In this document: positions 4,958 to 5,639 of the stretch, one piece after another
How positions within the stretch are numbered: the stretch's first letter is position 1
Layout of the letters: each line of letters opens with the position of its first letter
Source of the DNA: Dehalococcoidia bacterium
GTDB taxonomy: Bacteria; Chloroflexota; Dehalococcoidia; GIF9; UBA5629
NCBI GenBank assembly: GCA_028715025.1
Contig: JAQTLG010000130.1
Location: 1 to 5,639, forward strand
Direction: 5' to 3'
DNA: 5,639 bases
Translations under genes and position numbers: made by a program
The notes under the pieces: generated by a model
The model's input: only the letters and a program-made list of their open reading frames with translations
What the model was told of the DNA's origin: nothing
Databases searched by the model: none

Positions 4958-5572
4958 ATGACCCAGAATCTATGGCTGTTCCTGCTTTCCGCGGCCGGCA
5001 TATCACTCTCAGGCGTTATGCTGCCCGGACCGCTGACGGCCGCCACGATCGCCAAAGGGTATGACGACAGCAATGCCGGAGCTATGATCGGCATAGGGCA
5101 CGGCATAGTTGAAATCCCCATGATAGCCTTGATTTACTTCGGATTTGCCGCTTATCTGGAAAATCCAACGGTAAAGATGGTCACCGGCCTGGCCGGCGGT
5201 ACAATGCTCATAGTGATGGGGCTGCTGATTCTCTTTACATTTAAAAAACCGGTTGAGGGGGCGTCGGTTATGCCTTATAGCCCCCTGGTTACCGGTATTG
5301 TAATGACAGGCGGCAATCCCTACGTTTTTCTCTGGTGGGCCACCATAGGTGTGGCATTGATAACAGGCGCCGTCACCTTCGGTGTCATGGGCCTGGTGCT
5401 TTTCACGATCGTCCATCTTGCCTGTGACATCACATGGGATCAGATCGTTTCGATGACGGTCTTTCGCACCAGACACCTTTGGACGCCGAAAATACAAAAA
5501 ACAGTCTTCAGCGTTTGTGCGGCCGTTCTGATTGGATTTGGTATCTGGTACGCCTTGTCGGTCTTCTTATGA
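4958..5572 (+). CDS. LysE/RhtB-family membrane exporter
   Basis: 204 residues, the normal size for this family of small-molecule (mainly amino-acid) exporters in the inner membrane. Six hydrophobic segments are visible at about 6-28, 41-63, 73-95, 108-137, 140-162 and 180-203. The family hallmark PGP is at 23-25 in the first helix (VMLPGPLTAATIAKGY), followed by the glycine-rich GIGHGIVEIP (45-54) with E52 in helix 2. Helix 4 has GGNPYVFLWWATIG (118-131), the usual NP-x-x-x-x-W element. Helix 5 has HLACDITWDQ (153-162), with the His/Asp pair seen in the archaeal/Chloroflexota-like LysE branch. The substrate cannot be read from sequence. It lies 45 bp after the TIM-barrel gene with no terminator between, suggesting co-transcription. 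The ribosome site is weak (AAGG at 4944-4947, 10 nt from ATG). The 67 bases after its stop show no gene. Confidence 0.9.
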   Translation: MTQNLWLFLLSAAGISLSGVMLPGPLTAATIAKGYDDSNAGAMIGIGHGIVEIPMIALIYFGFAAYLENPTVKMVTGLAGGTMLIVMGLLILFTFKKPVEGASVMPYSPLVTGIVMTGGNPYVFLWWATIGVALITGAVTFGVMGLVLFTIVHLACDITWDQIVSMTVFRTRHLWTPKIQKTVFSVCAAVLIGFGIWYALSVFL

Positions 5573-5639
5573 GCCAACATCTGCAATATTGAATAAACAT
5601 AAGCCTGACTGATATCCGGACTTGAATTGAGAAACAGTC

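Noticed and set aside
4177..5121. A 314-codon open frame on the minus strand.
   Set aside because: It lies antisense to two well-supported plus-strand genes and crosses their boundary. Its translation is Ser/Pro/Thr-rich with no domain or hydrophobic pattern and no ribosome site, typical of an antisense shadow.
5573..5639. A short frame overlapping the LysE stop (ATG within TTATGA) and a GACTG...CAGTC inverted pair at the right edge.
   Set aside because: The frame ends after seven codons. The inverted pair has only 5-bp arms separated by about 23 bases. Neither is above chance, and no clear promoter or terminator is seen.

Overview
The window (5,639 bp) looks like ordinary, densely coded chromosome from an anaerobic bacterium. 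I favour the phylum Chloroflexota, class Dehalococcoidia, with only moderate confidence. The reasons are the combination of a CoA-disulfide reductase/rhodanese fusion, a secreted protein pairing an Ig-like adaptor with a transglutaminase-like domain, a LysE-type exporter of the 'HxxxD' subfamily, and moderate GC content with bacterial-type -10/-35 and Shine-Dalgarno signals. There is no rRNA, tRNA, insertion sequence, phage gene or CRISPR array.

Layout: two genes read leftward (minus strand) and three read rightward (plus strand), diverging from a 125-bp intergenic region at about 2984-3108. Leftward: (1) a 563-residue FAD/NAD(P)H-dependent CoA-disulfide or polysulfide reductase with a C-terminal rhodanese domain (1292-2983); then (2) after 43 bp, a GatZ/KbaZ-family protein (class II tagatose-bisphosphate aldolase accessory subunit / sugar-phosphate 4-epimerase family). 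The second gene starts at 1248 and runs off the left edge at what must be nearly its last codon. Rightward: (3) an exported Ig-like plus transglutaminase-like cysteine hydrolase candidate (3109-4032); (4) an unrecognised protein with a predicted eight-stranded TIM-barrel pattern and a charged tail (4115-4912); (5) a six-helix LysE/RhtB-family exporter (4958-5572). The last 67 bases (5573-5639) hold no gene or clear signal that I can see.

The divergent region carries one candidate promoter for each direction, and their -35 boxes share a base, so the two transcripts may compete. The genes do not form one obvious pathway. The leftward pair combines sulfur/thiol redox with sugar-phosphate metabolism, and the rightward set combines an exported hydrolase, a putative barrel enzyme and a small-molecule exporter.

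The most interesting sequence-level observation is a run of nine A's (coding strand) in the reductase gene, exactly at the linker before the rhodanese domain. It contains the classic A-AAA-AAG slippery heptamer, and both alternative frames hit a stop within five codons. Slippage either way would release a reductase core without rhodanese. No clearly new multi-gene system is visible; the TIM-barrel protein of unknown function and the exported Ig/transglutaminase protein are the best candidates for undescribed biology.
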